From contig JAFWKQ010000085.1 of assembly GCA_017545665.1 (NCBI GenBank), positions 1 through 51,493 of the forward strand: a DNA stretch of 51,493 nucleotides, in the 5' to 3' direction. The notes beneath the pieces are model-generated. The model was not told the DNA's origin. It worked only from the letters and a program-made list of their open reading frames with translations, and did not search any database. Source of the DNA: Atopobiaceae bacterium. Lineage in GTDB: Bacteria > Actinomycetota > Coriobacteriia > Coriobacteriales > Atopobiaceae. A program made the translations under genes and the position numbers. Within the stretch, counting starts at the first letter, position 1; the number at the start of each line of letters is the position of its first letter. Below, piece by piece: positions 8,380 to 20,337 of the stretch.

Positions 8380-9255
8380 TTATGCCGCCTTGTGCCCAAC
8401 GGCACCCGCAAGCGGGCTGTTTGCACCAATGACGTCAATTACGTCGATGGGCGTATCGGTGGACACCGCCTTGGCACGCACCTCATCGGGAATCGAAACG
8501 TCCGCAGAGTTCACCGTACCGTAATTGTCAAGCTCCATAGACACGTCAATGCCCATTCGCACCTGAACGTTATTGGTTTCCGCGTTCTTTACGGTAGCCA
8601 ACACCCCTGCGTCTATTGACCGCATGAGGCAATCCTTGGTAAACCCTACGCGAACCTTATCGTTTCCTACCATGTCGACCAAACTCTGCTCGTTCATGCC
8701 ACCGATTTCGTTGATTCCCGCCGTAACGTTAAAACAGGTACCCAACACCTTAGACAAGGGCACGGTAAGCTCATAGCTCACCTGCGGGTCGGAATCTTTG
8801 GCAATAAGGGTGAGCTCGGAAGAGGAAAGCAGTTCGGTAACGGTAGTTATGTCGATCTTCGACCTCATGTCTATTTTCCATAGCTTCCACGAGGCCTCGT
8901 TTCCCTTGGGCGTGCCTATGTAGCAATTGATGGCATCGTCCAAAAGCTCTGCATAGAACTCGCATTTGTAGTTACGCGTATCGAGGGCAGAAAGATCCAC
9001 CTCAACGGTACCGTGCGCCGCGTTGTTTGACACACGGAAATCCGCCGCTACGGGTATTGCGGCCCTAACTCCCAGCGCATTTACGTTGAGCCCGATCTTC
9101 GCCTTAGCGGTATAGTTGCTTACGTTCGGATTCGCCACGTAGCGCACAAGGAGCTCCTCCGTAGTTGCCGGCGCTCCAAACGCCGTACAACCACTCAACT
9201 CAAAGGCAAACGCCAGTGCGAGGAGAACCGCCAGTATTCGCTTAAGCTGCTTCAC
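8380..9255 (-). CDS. Putative lipoprotein
   Basis: A secreted lipoprotein of about 291 aa: short basic start, hydrophobic segment AVLLALAFAFELSGC with lipobox LSGC, then a beta-rich domain resembling in composition the LolA/LppX-like lipid-binding lipoproteins; I cannot name a family with certainty. The reading frame is open much further upstream, but that part runs into atpC and lacks coding character. GTG at 9255 is preferred because AGAAGG lies 9 nt before it; the ATG at 9264 sits directly on the same AGAAGG, too close to use it. It precedes the YhgE pair on the same strand and may be their partner. Confidence 0.75.
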   Translation of the reverse strand: MKQLKRILAVLLALAFAFELSGCTAFGAPATTEELLVRYVANPNVSNYTAKAKIGLNVNALGVRAAIPVAADFRVSNNAAHGTVEVDLSALDTRNYKCEFYAELLDDAINCYIGTPKGNEASWKLWKIDMRSKIDITTVTELLSSSELTLIAKDSDPQVSYELTVPLSKVLGTCFNVTAGINEIGGMNEQSLVDMVGNDKVRVGFTKDCLMRSIDAGVLATVKNAETNNVQVRMGIDVSMELDNYGTVNSADVSIPDEVRAKAVSTDTPIDVIDVIGANSPLAGAVGHKAA

Positions 9256-9335
9256 TATTTCCATCCTTCTGGTGTAAGCGAACAGTGTTTTGAGAATAGC
9301 ATTAAGGATAGCGTCTGGGACGCCACAATGCCGCC

Positions 9336-9418
9336 AATCTGGGGACAGGCCCCAAGTTTGTATTGGCACGTCGATACAGCTACGGCGCGAATCCAAACTT
9401 GAGGCCTGTCCCCAGATT
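9336..9418. repeat. 25-bp inverted repeat of the GGGGACAG family
   Basis: Arm 9336-9360 (AATCTGGGGACAGGCCCC then AAGTTTG) pairs with 9394-9418 with one mismatch that becomes a G-U pair, around a 33-nt loop. It sits 17 nt after the atpC stop and so probably ends the ATP synthase transcript. The two arms look like two head-to-head copies of one repetitive palindromic element. Confidence 0.8.
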
Positions 9419-9434
9419 AGTGACACACTTCGGT

Positions 9435-12210
<2,776 letters not shown>

Positions 12211-12229
12211 GGGGTACGCGTGTCCTTTC

Positions 12230-13936
12230 CTAGTGGTGCGGCTTCGTGGCGTCGGACTCGGTAGTGGCGCTCTGCTCGCTCACCTTAGCCGCGACCTTTG
12301 CCTCGGAGCTGCTCGCCGTGGCGGCAGCGGCCTGAAGCGCGCCGGACTCCACGTCGGTATTGTCTTCGGGAACGTACTTTGCCTGCACCTCTTCGATGAG
12401 CTCACGCAACTGCTGGTCCAAGCTGCCCTCGATCTTGCCCTGACGCACCTGCTTGCGCAGACCGTCGAACTTGGAATCGGACAAGCGCTTGACAAGCTCC
12501 GCCCTAAAGGGCAGCACGTTCTCTATGGGCAATTTGTCCAGATAGCCTTCCTTGCCCGCAAACAGCACGATTGCCTGGTCCGCAACGTCAAGGGCCGCAA
12601 AGCGTCCCTGCTTGAGCACTTCGGTCATGCGGCTTCCGTGCGTGAGCTGATGCTGCGTGGCTGCGTCGAGGTCGGAACCAAACTGCGCAAACGCCTGCAT
12701 CTCGCGGTAGCTTGCAAGGTCGAGGCGCAGCGTACCGGCCACCTGCTTCATCGATGCGAGCTGGGCCGCACCGCCTACGCGGCTTACCGAAAGTCCCGTG
12801 TCCACTGCAGGGCGCTGTCCCTGGAAGAACAGGTTGGACTGCAGGTAAATCTGTCCGTCGGTAATGGAGATGACGTTTGTGGGGATGTACGCCGAAACGT
12901 CGCCTTCCTGCGTCTCGATAATGGGCAGTGCCGTCATGGAGCCTGCGCCGTTTGCGTCGCTCATCTTTACCGCGCGCTCCAACAGACGGGAGTGCAGGTA
13001 GAAGATGTCGCCAGGATACGCCTCGCGTCCGGGCGGGCGATGCAGCGTAAGCGACATCTGCCTGTATGCCACGGCCTGCTTGGAGAGGTCGTCGTATACC
13101 ACCAGCACATGGCCGCCGGGATGCTCGGCATCGGCGGGGTTGCCGTCCTTGTCGTTGTACATGAAGTACTCGCCAATGGCAGCGCCTGCCATGGGGGCGA
13201 TGTACTGCAACGGCGCGGAGTCCGCAGCGGTAGCGGAAACGATGACGGTCTTGTCCATAACGCCGTGGCGACTGAGCGTCTCGGCAATGCCCGCGACCGT
13301 GGAGGCCTTTTGACCGATGGCCACGTAGATGCACACGATATCGGTATCGCGCTGGTTCACGATGGTGTCGATGGCAATGGCGGTCTTGCCCGTCTTGCGG
13401 TCGCCAATGATCAGCTCGCGCTGGCCGCGGCCAATGAGCACCATTGCGTCGATTGCCACGAGGCCGGTTTGCACCGGCTCGCACACCGGCTGGCGCGCCA
13501 TGATTCCGGGAGCCTTAAACTCAATGGGACGCCTGTGCGACGTGGCGATGGGTCCCTTGCCGTCGATGGGCTGACCCAGCGGGTTTACCACGCGACCAAG
13601 CATCTCGCGACCCACGGGAATGTCCATAACGCGCCCGGTGGTCGTGCACTCGTCGCCCTCTTTAATGGTGTCTGCCTCGCCGAACAGTACCGCGCCAACC
13701 TCTTTTTCCTCCAGGTTCTGCGCGAGTCCGTACACGGTGTGACCGGTTGTTGAGCTGGTAAAGCGCAGCAGCTCGCCACTCATAGCTGAGCGCAGGCCCT
13801 TTACGCGGGCAATTCCGTCGCCCACCTCGGCAACCGTGGAAGCCTCGTTGCGGTCTACGGTAAACTCAACCGTCTCGAGCTCCTTGCGAAGCGACGCCAC
13901 GATGGCAGACGCATCAATATGCTCTATCTTAGCCAC
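12230..13936 (-). CDS. atpA: F-type ATP synthase subunit alpha
   Basis: The non-catalytic nucleotide-binding F1 subunit (568 aa). Walker A is GDRKTGKT (178-185; Lys in place of the commoner Gln), preceded by [16 protein letters not shown] and followed by the conserved arginine-finger region near [12 protein letters not shown]. It begins with GTG, overlapping the atpH TAG by one base, with GGGAGG 9 nt upstream. After the last family helix there is an extra tail of about 45 residues rich in Ala, Ser, Thr and Glu (after [11 protein letters not shown]), unusual for this subunit and probably disordered. Confidence 0.97.
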   Translation of the reverse strand: MAKIEHIDASAIVASLRKELETVEFTVDRNEASTVAEVGDGIARVKGLRSAMSGELLRFTSSTTGHTVYGLAQNLEEKEVGAVLFGEADTIKEGDECTTTGRVMDIPVGREMLGRVVNPLGQPIDGKGPIATSHRRPIEFKAPGIMARQPVCEPVQTGLVAIDAMVLIGRGQRELIIGDRKTGKTAIAIDTIVNQRDTDIVCIYVAIGQKASTVAGIAETLSRHGVMDKTVIVSATAADSAPLQYIAPMAGAAIGEYFMYNDKDGNPADAEHPGGHVLVVYDDLSKQAVAYRQMSLTLHRPPGREAYPGDIFYLHSRLLERAVKMSDANGAGSMTALPIIETQEGDVSAYIPTNVISITDGQIYLQSNLFFQGQRPAVDTGLSVSRVGGAAQLASMKQVAGTLRLDLASYREMQAFAQFGSDLDAATQHQLTHGSRMTEVLKQGRFAALDVADQAIVLFAGKEGYLDKLPIENVLPFRAELVKRLSDSKFDGLRKQVRQGKIEGSLDQQLRELIEEVQAKYVPEDNTDVESGALQAAAATASSSEAKVAAKVSEQSATTESDATKPHH

Positions 13937-14406
13937 TATTCAACACCTCCCGAAAAGCTTGTTGAGAGGGACTTGCGGATGTTCTTCAACTGCGCGCGCA
14001 CCGACGCATCGCGACGGCGGCCATTGACCTCCAGGATGATGCCTCCTAAGATCTTGGGCTCCACGACCTCGACGAGGTAGACGGGTACACCTAAGTCCTT
14101 GGAGCACTTCTCGCGCACCGCTTTGCGCAGCTCGGCATCCATAGGTACGGCAGTGGTTGCTTCTACGGCAATGACGTCCTCGTCGTTGTTGAGCATCGTC
14201 CTCAGATCGTCATACAACTGCGAAAGCAACGTGAGGTCAGTCTCGTTCTGCATGCGGCCCAAGGTCTCGAACACCTCGGGAGTAAACCTAGCCGCCTTGC
14301 GAAGCTGATGCAGGTCGAGCTGAGCACTGCCTTCGCCCTTGGCCGCGTCGAGCAGCGAGCGAGCGTACTCCTCGATCTTCTGCTTGTCTGCAGGCCTAAT
14401 CTTCAT
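13936..14406 (-). CDS. atpH: F-type ATP synthase subunit delta
   Basis: The peripheral-stalk delta subunit (156 aa) that joins F1 to the b subunits. The C-terminal signature is clear: [40 protein letters not shown]. The N-terminal helical domain is somewhat short compared with the usual 175-180 aa. The ATG at 14406 is chosen because it overlaps the atpF end by 11 nt and the upstream extension is the atpF frame shadow. Confidence 0.93.
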   Translation of the reverse strand: MKIRPADKQKIEEYARSLLDAAKGEGSAQLDLHQLRKAARFTPEVFETLGRMQNETDLTLLSQLYDDLRTMLNNDEDVIAVEATTAVPMDAELRKAVREKCSKDLGVPVYLVEVVEPKILGGIILEVNGRRRDASVRAQLKNIRKSLSTSFSGGVE

Positions 14407-15001
14407 TGAGGTCCCCCACTTCCAAGAGGTACTTCTTGGCCAGGTCACGCTGCTCCTTCTCGTCGAGCGCGTCGCCAATGATCTTGGATGCGATCTCTAC
14501 CGAAAGGTCTACTACCTGGCCGGAAAGCTCCACCATGGCCTTCTTGCGCTCGGAGTCCACAACGTCGCGGGCGCGAGCAATGATGTCGTTTGCGCTGGAC
14601 TGAGCCTCCGCAATGATGCGTGAGCGCTCCTCCTCGCCTTCGCGCTTGGCAGCGGCAACGATGTCGGCGGCCTCGCGCTGAGCGTCCGAAATAGCGTTCT
14701 TGCTCTGGCGGGCGCTCTCCTCGGCGTCCTCCTTTGCGTCCTCGGCAGCCTTAAGATCGCTCTCGATCTTCTCTTGACGGGCGTCGAGCGCCTTGATGAT
14801 CATGGGCCATGCCATCTTGGCAAGGATGATCCAAATAATGATGAACGCAATGAGTGCGGGTATGAACTCAGCGGGCTTAGGAATAAGGATGTCGGCTCCC
14901 GCCGCAAAGGCAGTTGCAGGTGCCGCAAGCGAGGCGACTGCAGATGCCAGGACGCCAACACCAGCAAGACGTCCCGCAATGCCTAGCTTTGTCGTGTTCA
15001 T
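14396..15001 (-). CDS. atpF: F-type ATP synthase subunit b
   Basis: The peripheral-stalk b subunit (201 aa). The membrane helix (AFIIIWIILAKMAWPMII) is followed by the long charged coiled coil with the family segments ALDARQEKIESDLKAAEDAKEDA and SRIIAEAQSSANDIIARARD. The ATG at 15001 has GGAGG 5 nt upstream. An added N-terminal stretch of about 35 residues (MNTTKLGIAGRLAGVGVLAS, then ending in ATAFAAG) looks like a cleavable signal peptide, which would place the new N-terminus outside the membrane as the stalk topology demands; such leaders occur in some actinobacterial b subunits. Confidence 0.94.
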   Translation of the reverse strand: MNTTKLGIAGRLAGVGVLASAVASLAAPATAFAAGADILIPKPAEFIPALIAFIIIWIILAKMAWPMIIKALDARQEKIESDLKAAEDAKEDAEESARQSKNAISDAQREAADIVAAAKREGEEERSRIIAEAQSSANDIIARARDVVDSERKKAMVELSGQVVDLSVEIASKIIGDALDEKEQRDLAKKYLLEVGDLNED

Positions 15002-15041
15002 TCGAACCTCCAAATAAATCGGTATCGTCTTTACGGTTAGC

Positions 15042-15236
15042 CTATTTGGCAATGAGCGTAACGACGAAGCCGATAAGCGCGAGTGCCTCAACGAATGCCG
15101 AAGCAAGAATGAAGATGGTAAACAGACGTCCCTCGACCTCAGGCTGACGTGCAATCGACGACGTTGCGCCAAAAGCAGCAAGACCAATGCCAATGCCTGC
15201 ACCAACAACGCCAAGGCCGTATCCGATAACTCCCAC
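15042..15236 (-). CDS. atpE: F-type ATP synthase subunit c
   Basis: The proteolipid of the c-ring (64 aa): two glycine-rich membrane helices around the polar loop ARQPEVEGR, with ion-binding Glu50 in SAFVEALALIGFV. The residues after Glu50 are Ala-Leu rather than Ser-Thr and the first helix lacks the Gln of sodium-binding rings, so proton coupling is inferred. The start is GTG with AGGAGG five nucleotides upstream, a strong site fitting the high copy number needed. Confidence 0.95.
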   Translation of the reverse strand: MGVIGYGLGVVGAGIGIGLAAFGATSSIARQPEVEGRLFTIFILASAFVEALALIGFVVTLIAK

Positions 15237-15325
15237 GATTCCTCCTTTTACCTTCGCCGGATTATCCGACGATCTCCAAACAACTTATATACAGCGCACC
15301 AACTAGTACGCCGAATACCAAACGA

Positions 15326-16129
15326 TTATTCCTCTCCCTCCGCTATCTGCACATACACTGCAGAAAGCAGGGCAAAGACGTAGGCTTGAATGGCCGCAAC
15401 CAATATCTCTACCATGTAGATGATGAGCAGGATGGCCACCCAGAACAGCGATGCGCCAGCATTGCCGAGCGCCTGCACGCTAAACCCTTGCAATATTGGC
15501 TCAAAGAAGAGACTTGCCAGCAAGGCGAAGGCACCCATTACCACGTGACCCGCGAAGAGGTTACAAAACATACGAACGGCCAGCGTAATAAGGCGCAGGA
15601 AGGTGGAGAAGACCTCGATGAGCCACACGAGGGCGTTCATGGGGAATCCCACACCGGCGGGCGCAAGGCTCTTAAGGTAACCAATGGGGCCCTTTGCGCG
15701 TACGCCCATAACAATAAAGTAAATAAACGACACCAAGGCCAGTGCGCCTGCGGTGCCGATGCAACCGGTTCCCGGCTTGCAGCCAGGAATGATGCCTATG
15801 ATGTTGTTCACCAGAATGAAGAAGAAGACCGATGCGATAAACGGGAAGTGCTTGCGCCACGAGTCACCCAAAAGACCCTTGCAAAGGTCGTCACGGCAGT
15901 ACTCCACCAAAAACTCAACGCCATTCAGAAAACGTCCCTTGGGAACGAGCCCGGACGCTGCCTGCTTTTTCTTAAACGTAAAGACGACGATAAGCAGCAC
16001 CAATATTGCTACCAGCATCCAAAAGGTGTACTGCGTTAGACCCACGGTAAGGTCACCGAAAACCGGGGTGGAGTCAAAGCTCCCTACGAGCTCATCTATC
16101 TCCTCGCCGAGTTTATCTAGAGGATTCAC
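15326..16129 (-). CDS. atpB: F-type ATP synthase subunit a
   Basis: The stator subunit forming the proton half-channels (267 aa from GTG at 16129). The essential arginine sits in LAVRMFCNLFAGHVV (Arg186), and the C-terminal helix pair MVEILVAAIQAYVFALLSAVYV is typical. Five to six membrane helices are visible. The GTG is preferred over the ATGs at 16159 and 16171 because AAAGGAAG lies just ahead of it and it overlaps the atpI-like gene by only 17 nt. Cys residues in the GCKPGTGCIG loop are uncommon. Confidence 0.93.
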   Translation of the reverse strand: MNPLDKLGEEIDELVGSFDSTPVFGDLTVGLTQYTFWMLVAILVLLIVVFTFKKKQAASGLVPKGRFLNGVEFLVEYCRDDLCKGLLGDSWRKHFPFIASVFFFILVNNIIGIIPGCKPGTGCIGTAGALALVSFIYFIVMGVRAKGPIGYLKSLAPAGVGFPMNALVWLIEVFSTFLRLITLAVRMFCNLFAGHVVMGAFALLASLFFEPILQGFSVQALGNAGASLFWVAILLIIYMVEILVAAIQAYVFALLSAVYVQIAEGEE

Positions 16130-16439
16130 CGCTCTTCCTTTCTCCCTGCCTAACTCCATGCTGGGCGTCATACCATGCTCTTACGGCCTCAAACACCCAT
16201 ACAAGCAAAAACGCAGTCACTTCTGCGCAGCCAAAAAGAAGGGCATCGGCGTGCAGGAGGGACTTTGCCAAGAACAACGCGCCCGCCAGTATTACGAACG
16301 ATACCGCAATGCTCACAAGGCCCGCGGCCACTCCTGGCTTGCGCGTTTTTCTTAGCGCCTGTTCGCACAATACCGCCGGAGGCAGTGCACCCAAAAACCC
16401 GAGGACGGCCCCAAAGAAGACGGCCTGGGCTCCTTCCAT
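16113..16439 (-). CDS. AtpI-like small membrane protein
   Basis: A 108-aa protein with three hydrophobic segments (about residues 5-28, 37-62 and 69-88) and a hydrophilic, basic C-terminus. It is the first gene of the ATP synthase operon, the place occupied by atpI, whose product helps c-ring assembly or ion supply in other bacteria. Sequence similarity to AtpI is not obvious to me; the call is by position and topology. The ATG at 16439 is chosen for its ribosome site (GGGGGGAGG, 6 nt upstream) over two upstream ATGs. Confidence 0.7.
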   Translation of the reverse strand: MEGAQAVFFGAVLGFLGALPPAVLCEQALRKTRKPGVAAGLVSIAVSFVILAGALFLAKSLLHADALLFGCAEVTAFLLVWVFEAVRAWYDAQHGVRQGERKSGESSR

Positions 16440-16481
16440 AAGACGCCTCCCCCCATCCATGTATTGCACGAACGCGTATGG

Positions 16482-16511
16482 ATTCTATCCCTAACTCCAT
16501 CTAATTGCCAG
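16482..16511 (-). promoter_or_regulatory. Putative ATP synthase operon promoter
   Basis: On the minus strand CTGGCA (16511-16506) and TAGAAT (16487-16482) are separated by 18 bp, about 43 nt before the start of the atpI-like gene. A perfect 10-bp palindrome CACAATTGTG lies just upstream at 16540-16549 and could be an operator. Confidence 0.4.
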
Positions 16512-16548
16512 AACTTACTTGTCGAATGCGCACCGCTCACACAATTGT

Positions 16549-16654
16549 GGGGGTCGCGCCCCGCGCCCGCCCGCAGGCGGCTCCGCGCACGCTTCGCTCG
16601 CTCACTTCGTGAGTCGCCGCTTGCGGGCGGGCACGGGCGCGGGACGCGATCCCC
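16549..16654. repeat. Very GC-rich long hairpin between glyA and atp operon
   Basis: The arm GGGGTCGCGCCCCGCGCC..CGCCCGCAGGCGGC (about 16549-16581) pairs with 16615-16654 with few mismatches and one small bulge; the tip contains a second small hairpin CTCAC-TTC-GTGAG (16601-16613). It may stop transcription from glyA or be a mobile palindromic element. Confidence 0.7.
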
Positions 16655-16669
16655 AACCAGAAGGAATGG

Positions 16670-16686
16670 CTGTCCCCAAATTAGGG
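16670..16686. repeat. Half copy of the GGGGACAG element
   Basis: CTGTCCCCAAATTAGGG lies immediately downstream of the glyA stop codon. It matches the outer arm of the 9336-9418 element (CTGTCCCCAGATTAG) and has no paired arm here. Confidence 0.55.
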
Positions 16687-16693
16687 TTGCGCC

Positions 16694-17947
16694 TTAGCCC
16701 AGCTCGGGGTAGAGCGGATGTGCCGACAAGAGCTCGGAAACCTCGGCCTTAACCGCAGCAAGTGCGGCTTCGTCATCCAGATGCGTAACGGTTTGCCCAA
16801 TGAGCTCGCCAATGCGCTCGGCCTCGTCCTCGCCAAAGCCGCGGGTCGTCATGGCGGCAGATCCCACGCGGATGCCCGAGGTCACAAACGGGCTGCGCTT
16901 CTCGCCAGGAATGGTGTTCTTGTTTACCGTAATGCCCACCTCGTCCAGAGCGTGCTCGGCCATCTTGCCGGTTACGTCCTCGCCTGCCGTGGTGAGGTCC
17001 ACGAGCAGCAGGTGGTTGTCGGTGCCGCCGGTTACCAGACGCAGACCCTTGGTCTCCATGCCGCGACCCAGCGCCTTGGCATTGACGCATACGTTTTGGA
17101 TGTAGGTGGTAAACTCCGGCTGAAGTGCCTCGCCAAACGCCACAGCCTTGCCGGCAATCACGTGCTCGAGCGGACCACCCTGGCTACCTGGGAATACGGC
17201 AGAGTTCATGCGACGGGTAAGCTCCTCGTCGTTCCAAAGAATCAGGCCACCACGGGTGCCGCGTAGCGTTTTGTGCGTGGTGGTGGTAACTACGTCGGCA
17301 TAGGGCATTGGACTGGGGTGGGCGCCCGTGGCCACGAGACCGGCAATGTGGGCCATGTCAACCATAAGCGCTGCGCCATTGTCGTGCGCGATTTGGGCAA
17401 AGCGCTCGAAGTCGATTACGCGGGGGTACGCGGAGGCACCAGCAATGACCAGCTTGGGTTTGTTGGCCTCCACCTTTGCGGCAACGTCATCGTAGTCGAT
17501 GCGCTCGGTTTCGGGGCTAAGGCCATAACTCACCACGTTGAACAGCTTGCCAGAGTAGTTTGCGGGTGAGCCGTGGGTAAGGTGGCCGCCATTGGAGAGG
17601 TCCATGCCCACGATGGTATCGCCTGGTTGGGCAAACACGCTGGTGGCCGCATAGTTAGCCTGAGCGCCAGAGTGAGGCTGCACGTTGGCAAATCCTGCAC
17701 CAAATAGCTTCTTTGCCCGATCGCGTGCGATGTTCTCCACCACGTCTACGGCCCAGCAGCCACCGTAGTAGCGCCTGCCGGGAAGGCCCTCGGCGTATTT
17801 GTTGGTAAGGGGAGATCCCACGGCCTCCATTACGGCCAAGCTCACGAAGTTTTCGGAGGCAATGAGCTCGATGGAGTTGCGCTGACGCGTGAGCTCGTCG
17901 CTGATGGCAGACGTAAGCTCAGGATCAGAGAGGTACGAAAATTCCAT
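16694..17947 (-). CDS. glyA: Serine hydroxymethyltransferase
   Basis: A PLP enzyme converting serine and tetrahydrofolate to glycine and 5,10-methylene-THF (417 aa, normal length). The PLP lysine is Lys226 in [20 protein letters not shown] (31-36), [15 protein letters not shown] and [10 protein letters not shown] are conserved active-site blocks. The start has AAAGGTG 6 nt upstream and a -10-like TATACT at 17988-17983. It lies directly before the ATP synthase operon, as in Bacillus-type gene order, but is separated from it by a strong hairpin. Confidence 0.97.
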   Translation of the reverse strand: MEFSYLSDPELTSAISDELTRQRNSIELIASENFVSLAVMEAVGSPLTNKYAEGLPGRRYYGGCWAVDVVENIARDRAKKLFGAGFANVQPHSGAQANYAATSVFAQPGDTIVGMDLSNGGHLTHGSPANYSGKLFNVVSYGLSPETERIDYDDVAAKVEANKPKLVIAGASAYPRVIDFERFAQIAHDNGAALMVDMAHIAGLVATGAHPSPMPYADVVTTTTHKTLRGTRGGLILWNDEELTRRMNSAVFPGSQGGPLEHVIAGKAVAFGEALQPEFTTYIQNVCVNAKALGRGMETKGLRLVTGGTDNHLLLVDLTTAGEDVTGKMAEHALDEVGITVNKNTIPGEKRSPFVTSGIRVGSAAMTTRGFGEDEAERIGELIGQTVTHLDDEAALAAVKAEVSELLSAHPLYPELG

Positions 17948-17982
17948 GGTTCACCTTTCGGGATGGTTTTCCTGCCAACGGT

Positions 17983-17988
17983 AGTATA
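17983..17988 (-). promoter_or_regulatory. Putative -10 element of glyA
   Basis: Minus-strand TATACT 36 nt upstream of the glyA ATG. A good -35 was not found at standard spacing. Confidence 0.3.
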
Positions 17989-18072
17989 TACGCCCTGAGC
18001 GGCTTCACACGGTTAACAAATGAGAATTTCGAAATGAGCGGATAGTGGAGCTGCTCTCACCCCGCGCTCGCA

Positions 18073-18315
18073 CCCGGTGCGTTTGCTGGGATCGCGAACG
18101 GTGCGGGGGCGCTTGCTCGATTTGGCCACACTGTGGGCGAAGCCAGCAAATCACCCGGTGCGTTTGCTCGATTCGCGAACGGTGCGGGGGCCTTTGCTGG
18201 GATAGGCCACACTGTGGGCGAAGCCAGCAAATCGCCCGGTGCGTTTGCTCGATTCGCGAACAGTGCGGGGGCGCTTGCTCGATTTGGCCACACTGTGGCC
18301 GTTCTCTGCAAATCC
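18073..18315. repeat. Three-unit 81-bp tandem repeat
   Basis: Units begin at 18073, 18154 and 18235 with CCCGGTGCGTTTGCT, each 81 bp, with a few substitutions; a degenerate inverted continuation runs to about 18400 (CACCGTTCGCGATCTCAGCA). Each unit holds related sub-blocks (TTTGCTSSGAT, GCGAACGGTGCGG, GGCCACACTGTGGGC), some in opposite orientations, so single strands can fold extensively. The unit is 27 codons, which leaves frames open on both strands, but none has a ribosome site or coding features. It fills the 455-nt gap between glyA and the tannase-like gene. Confidence 0.85.
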
Positions 18316-18402
18316 CGCCGCACCGTTCGCGATCTCAGCAAATCCGCCAGCCTCGCGTCCGCACCGTTCGCGATTGCGGCAAACCCAGCGGCCTCGCAGC
18401 CG

Positions 18403-20217
18403 TTAGCCCATGCAATCGGCAACCCAGGAGATGAAGTTCTCCGTTGCCGTTCCCGTTCGTTCGGCCTGCGTATGACCTTGTCCCCACACCGTGGCAAAGT
18501 CAACCGACTCCACATTGCCATTGGCTTTGAGCCCCAGCGCAAGGTTGAGCTCGGTGCAAAGAGCTGTGTCGCCCTGCTCTATGCCGGTGCGAATGCGCCA
18601 ATGCTTTGCCAGCTCGCTTTGACCATAGCCTGCCTGCGATTCCAATATGTAGTAGAGCGGGGTATACATACTCACACGACTGGACACACTCGTGCCAAGG
18701 GTGTCCTTCTTCTTTAGGTCCTCATCAAAATCGGCCGCATAGCTGCTTCCTTGGTTGGCAAGAACCTGAGCGAGCGTTGCATCAAAGTGTGCGGCATTGC
18801 CATCCTCGCCAAAGAGGGTGTTCTCACCTTGCCCACGATCTAGCTGGTCAAATGCGCCAATCCCTTTGGACGCGCGCTTAAGGGCGTTGCAAAAGGCCGC
18901 AACGCTGGTGACTTTTGCAGTATTGGTGGCCTGATCGTAGCTAACCCATTCCGAGCTGGCGTTGAGCGCCGCAATATATTCGGCTGCGGTGTTATACGTA
19001 CCCGAAATGCTTACGCCACCCGTGTTCTGCGAGCGCGAGATATTGTCGTTTTGCTCGGCGTTTGCCATGTTGCCGCCAGGGGCGCCCATGCCCTCGGGCC
19101 GTTGGCCGTCGCCCATGCCCTCCGGACGCTGGCCATCGCCCATGCCCTCGGGCCGTTGGCCGTTGCCCATGCCGCCGCCAGGACCACCCATTCCGCCTGC
19201 GGAATCGGCGTCATAGGGAAACGTGGTGTCGGCCAAGAAGTTGTTTAACGACTCGTCAATGGTCGTAAGCACTTGTTCGTAGTAGCTGCCAGCCTGATAC
19301 GTGCCTTCACCCGATTCCTGCAGCTTGAGCGTCGCGCCTTGTTTACCCACAAGGCCTGCGGAATTAACCCAAGCGGCATAAGCCTCCGCAAGGCCAGTGG
19401 AAATCCTTTGCTCCTCATCCGACAAGCTCGTGCGCGTGCTACCCATCATCCATTCATAGGCCTCATCGGCCACATCGAGCCCCGTAATGGGACACCAGTC
19501 CATGGACCCATAAACCGCATCGCTCGCACCGCTCACTGCGCCAATGGCACTTAGATATGGCTCATACGGCTCCGCATCTCCCGTGGCACCCATAAGCGCA
19601 GACTGCGCGCCACCACCACTCATGCCAAACGTAAAGATGCGGTCGGTGTTGCCAGGCAGCCGATTCGCCACAAACCGCAAAAAGCGTACGGCAGCCTTAA
19701 GGTCTGCGACGCCCGCTGGCGCACCAACGTCGCGTCCCCTACACCCCGCATGCACATACACCATGCCGGCAGTGGTATAGGCCGCTTGAGAGGAGTACTC
19801 GCTCATGGGATTCTGCGCAGAGTAGCCCGGTGTGTTTATGGGCATTACTATGGGCGCCGAAGAAGCGGTATAAGAGCCCACTTTTGCGTCCTTGTTTACC
19901 TCGCAGGTAAAGGTGCCGTTGCCATTATCGGTTGCGTTAAAGTAGGCGCCTGGCACAAGGATGGCCAGAGTCTCGTAGTTGCCGTCTGCCGGCTTCTCGC
20001 AGTACGAGACTCCCAGCTGATAGTACACATCGTCGTCAGCATTGTGCTGCCACGCAGATGAATCCAGCGCAAGATTCGAAGACATCACGGCCGACGTTTT
20101 GTTCTCGGAGTCCTTGCTGGCTGATTGACTTTGAGACTGCGATGAGCCACAAGCTGACAAGAGCATCGCCGCGGCAATCCCCGCCCCACTTACGAACTGT
20201 CTTCTGCTTACGCTCAT
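18403..20217 (-). CDS. Tannase-like alpha/beta hydrolase lipoprotein
   Basis: A 604-aa exported esterase. The N-terminus combines a twin-arginine motif (SRRQFV, residues 4-9) with a lipobox (LLSAC, Cys23), so a folded protein may be exported by Tat and lipidated. The hydrolase core shows YVHAGCRGRDVGAPAGVADL and the nucleophile elbow GMSGGG (Ser200), the pattern of subtype-B tannases that cut gallate esters; homology is from memory of motifs, not a search. A Gly/Met/Pro-rich insertion (about 340-385) contains three 9-residue repeats MGDGQRPEG coded by 27-bp direct repeats at about 19086-19170. The gene is not syntenic with its housekeeping neighbours and seems an insertion. The substrate may be a plant phenolic ester. 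Confidence 0.78.
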   Translation of the reverse strand: MSVSRRQFVSGAGIAAAMLLSACGSSQSQSQSASKDSENKTSAVMSSNLALDSSAWQHNADDDVYYQLGVSYCEKPADGNYETLAILVPGAYFNATDNGNGTFTCEVNKDAKVGSYTASSAPIVMPINTPGYSAQNPMSEYSSQAAYTTAGMVYVHAGCRGRDVGAPAGVADLKAAVRFLRFVANRLPGNTDRIFTFGMSGGGAQSALMGATGDAEPYEPYLSAIGAVSGASDAVYGSMDWCPITGLDVADEAYEWMMGSTRTSLSDEEQRISTGLAEAYAAWVNSAGLVGKQGATLKLQESGEGTYQAGSYYEQVLTTIDESLNNFLADTTFPYDADSAGGMGGPGGGMGNGQRPEGMGDGQRPEGMGDGQRPEGMGAPGGNMANAEQNDNISRSQNTGGVSISGTYNTAAEYIAALNASSEWVSYDQATNTAKVTSVAAFCNALKRASKGIGAFDQLDRGQGENTLFGEDGNAAHFDATLAQVLANQGSSYAADFDEDLKKKDTLGTSVSSRVSMYTPLYYILESQAGYGQSELAKHWRIRTGIEQGDTALCTELNLALGLKANGNVESVDFATVWGQGHTQAERTGTATENFISWVADCMG

Positions 20218-20337
20218 TGGCTCTCCCCTCGTTTGGCAATCTTCTCTGAACTCACAGTACGACGTGAACCTTTAAGCTCGCTTAAGCGCAGGAGAGACCA
20301 TCACAAAACAAGCACTTTAACAACCTACACCCAAAAG

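Noticed and set aside
15042..15236. Sodium-type c-ring
   Set aside because: The residues after Glu50 (Ala-Leu) and the first helix lack the Gln and Ser/Thr ligands of sodium rings.
18073..18315. Possible CRISPR array
   Set aside because: Units are contiguous with no unique spacers and no cas genes are present; likewise the 64-bp modules at 45842-46000 and the 28-34-bp repeats at 51134 lack spacer structure.
18045..18717. Open frames through the 81-bp repeats giving 27-residue peptide repeats on both strands
   Set aside because: Three frames are open simply because the unit is a multiple of three; no start with a ribosome site, and two of them run into the tannase-like gene.
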